The notes beneath the pieces were generated by a model. It did not search any database and had not been told where the DNA came from. It worked only from the letters and a program-made list of their open reading frames with translations. This document shows positions 38,153-38,732 of a stretch of DNA of 38,732 bases, in pieces. The translations under genes and the position numbers were made by a program. The stretch is from a virus. How positions within the stretch are numbered: position 1 is the first letter of the stretch; each line of letters opens with the position of its first letter. The stretch is taken from positions 1 through 38,732 of the IMG/VR virus record IMGVR_UViG_3300027782_000167; one strand, written 5' to 3'.

Positions 38153-38236
38153 GTGAAAATTAGAGCCGTGGAAGGTGCCTACCGAGAGGTTTGGTGTACC
38201 CCCCTTTTATACGGATGTAGAGTTCAATTAAACTAA
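38153..38236 (+). CDS. 27-residue mini-ORF abutting the lysozyme gene
   Basis: GTG-initiated frame: begins MKIRAVEGAYREVWCTP and ends YGCRVQLN, with the TAA directly against the ATG of the next gene. The composition (GCC, GTG, ACC, CCC codons) is clearly more GC-rich than the surrounding AT-rich leader, and the stop/start contact suggests translational coupling. It could be a leader peptide or a conserved small protein; an RNA element is the alternative. No Shine-Dalgarno precedes the GTG convincingly. Confidence 0.5.
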   Translation: MKIRAVEGAYREVWCTPLLYGCRVQLN

Positions 38237-38732
38237 ATGCAAAATTTCTTTACAGTAGCCTTGCCTCTCTTGGCAGCGGTTACAACCAATACGGCAACAC
38301 TGCCTGGTTTATTTCCTCCCCCTCCTGTGAGTGGACCACCACCATTTTCTGTTATTAGGGAGTTTGAGACCAAGACAGCGACCAAAGAGGTTGCTCCCGA
38401 AAAGCCAAAAGATAAAAGGTTAATTTGTAAAGGGTGTAATGAAAGTGAAAATGCCACCTTGGCATTTCTTCAAGATTATGGTGTTAAAGACAGAAACGCC
38501 CTTGCTACCATCATGGGCAACATTAAACAGGAATCAACATTCCAATCTAGTGTCTGTGAAGGTGGTAGTATAACGTCATACTATAACTGCTCAGGTGGTT
38601 ATGGATTGATTCAATGGACATCTGCGAATCGTTATTATGGATTGGGTGATTTTGCTAAGAAGTATGGTGGTTCTCCATCATCACTTCAAACGCAACTTCG
38701 TTATCTAACAAATGAAGTCCAATGGCAACGAA
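38237..38732 (+). CDS. Lysozyme-domain protein with signal-like N-terminus (cut by window end)
   Basis: Open to the last base (165 codons seen, no stop). The N-terminus MQNFFTVALPLLAAVTT is a hydrophobic signal- or anchor-like segment, though it lacks a basic start. A Pro-rich linker (FPPPPVSGPPP) and an acidic/Lys section with CKGC follow. From about residue 72 the sequence ATLAFLQDYGV, LATIMGNIKQESTF (with the catalytic-type Glu), GGYGLIQWT and a LQTQLRYL helix fits the phage tail lysozyme family (PF18013). It probably degrades peptidoglycan, either at entry or at lysis; the export-like N-terminus favours action in the periplasm. Confidence 0.8.
   Translation, partial: MQNFFTVALPLLAAVTTNTATLPGLFPPPPVSGPPPFSVIREFETKTATKEVAPEKPKDKRLICKGCNESENATLAFLQDYGVKDRNALATIMGNIKQESTFQSSVCEGGSITSYYNCSGGYGLIQWTSANRYYGLGDFAKKYGGSPSSLQTQLRYLTNEVQWQR

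Noticed and set aside
38145-38220. tRNA or other structured RNA in the GC-richer stretch before the lysozyme gene
   Set aside because: No cloverleaf, anticodon stem or T-loop sequence could be drawn; a coding frame explains the stretch more simply.
38233-38457. Reverse-strand frame opposite the lysozyme-domain gene
   Set aside because: The + strand frame through the same bases runs on into a clear lysozyme domain; the reverse frame is its shadow.
1-38732. CRISPR arrays, insertion sequences, tRNA genes and photosynthesis genes (psbA/psbD)
   Set aside because: No regular spaced repeats, transposase, tRNA or photosystem reading frames were seen; the only mobile elements are the two HNH endonuclease genes and possibly the GIY-YIG-like gene.

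Overview
The window is part of the genome of a T4-like myovirus, most probably one infecting marine picocyanobacteria (Synechococcus or Prochlorococcus). The evidence is the T4 core gene set in cyanomyovirus order (gp21-22-23, uvsY-uvsW-gp55-gp47-gp46, gp45-44-62-regA, gp43-uvsX-gp41, gp61, nrdA-nrdB). It also carries genes typical of cyanophages: an Hsp20 chaperone, MazG, and a DUF3110-like protein, a family otherwise known from cyanobacteria. The DNA is AT-rich and every convincing gene is on the + strand. Genes are packed with ATGA-type overlaps. No stretch over 300 bases lacks a gene; the longest gap (38068-38236) holds a promoter candidate and a 27-codon ORF.

Layout. (1) 1-4780: head and tail morphogenesis: the end of an unidentified gene, a Ser/Thr-rich protein, prohead protease gp21, scaffold gp22, major capsid gp23 and a tail-tube-fold protein. 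(2) 4785-10662: recombination and late transcription: UvsY, UvsW, an Sm-like small protein, late sigma gp55, and gp47/gp46 with a DUF3110-like gene between them. (3) 10698-15149: DUF3310, clamp gp45, a HExxH protein, an uncharacterised protein, an HNH endonuclease, clamp loader gp44/gp62 with a 52-residue ORF between, and RegA. (4) 15256-23241: Hsp20, two overlapping Sm-like paralogues, DNA polymerase gp43 split in two by an HNH endonuclease gene, UvsX, an Asp/Asn beta-hydroxylase-like protein, helicase gp41, MazG and a 57-residue protein. (5) 23289-28939: an unrecognised 380-residue protein, then proteins with late promoters: a nucleotidyltransferase fusion, a DUF6321-like protein, a Thr-rich virion-like protein and small conserved proteins. 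(6) 28948-33813: a membrane/coiled-coil protein, primase gp61 and ribonucleotide reductase NrdA/NrdB. (7) 33873-38732: a HAD-phosphatase fusion, an Ala/Pro-rich protein, a GIY-YIG-like nuclease candidate, a small protein, a 27-residue mini-ORF and a lysozyme-domain protein cut by the window end.

Regulation can be read from the sequence. Seven exact TATAAATA T4-type late promoters each lie in a gap just before a virion-type gene or a homing endonuclease gene. Several follow a rho-independent terminator directly. Replication-type operons instead start at sigma-70-like promoters, and two of these (15759-15787 and 37364-37392) have the TTGACA -35 box inside a terminator. A promoter plus about 40 bases of its leader occurs twice in opposite orientation (7051-7120 and 37364-37433); one copy points antisense to uvsW.

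The most interesting points are: (a) the split gp43 with its HNH insertion; (b) two adjacent late proteins, one a nucleotidyltransferase, whose first 11 residues look like the T4 internal-protein capsid-targeting sequence with its gp21 cleavage site, suggesting enzymes packaged in the head; (c) related CTS-like segments inside a HAD-phosphatase fusion; and (d) the terminator/promoter composites and the duplicated promoter-leader. Identifications rest on recognising motifs by eye; no database search was run. Motif coordinates were counted by hand and may be off by one base.
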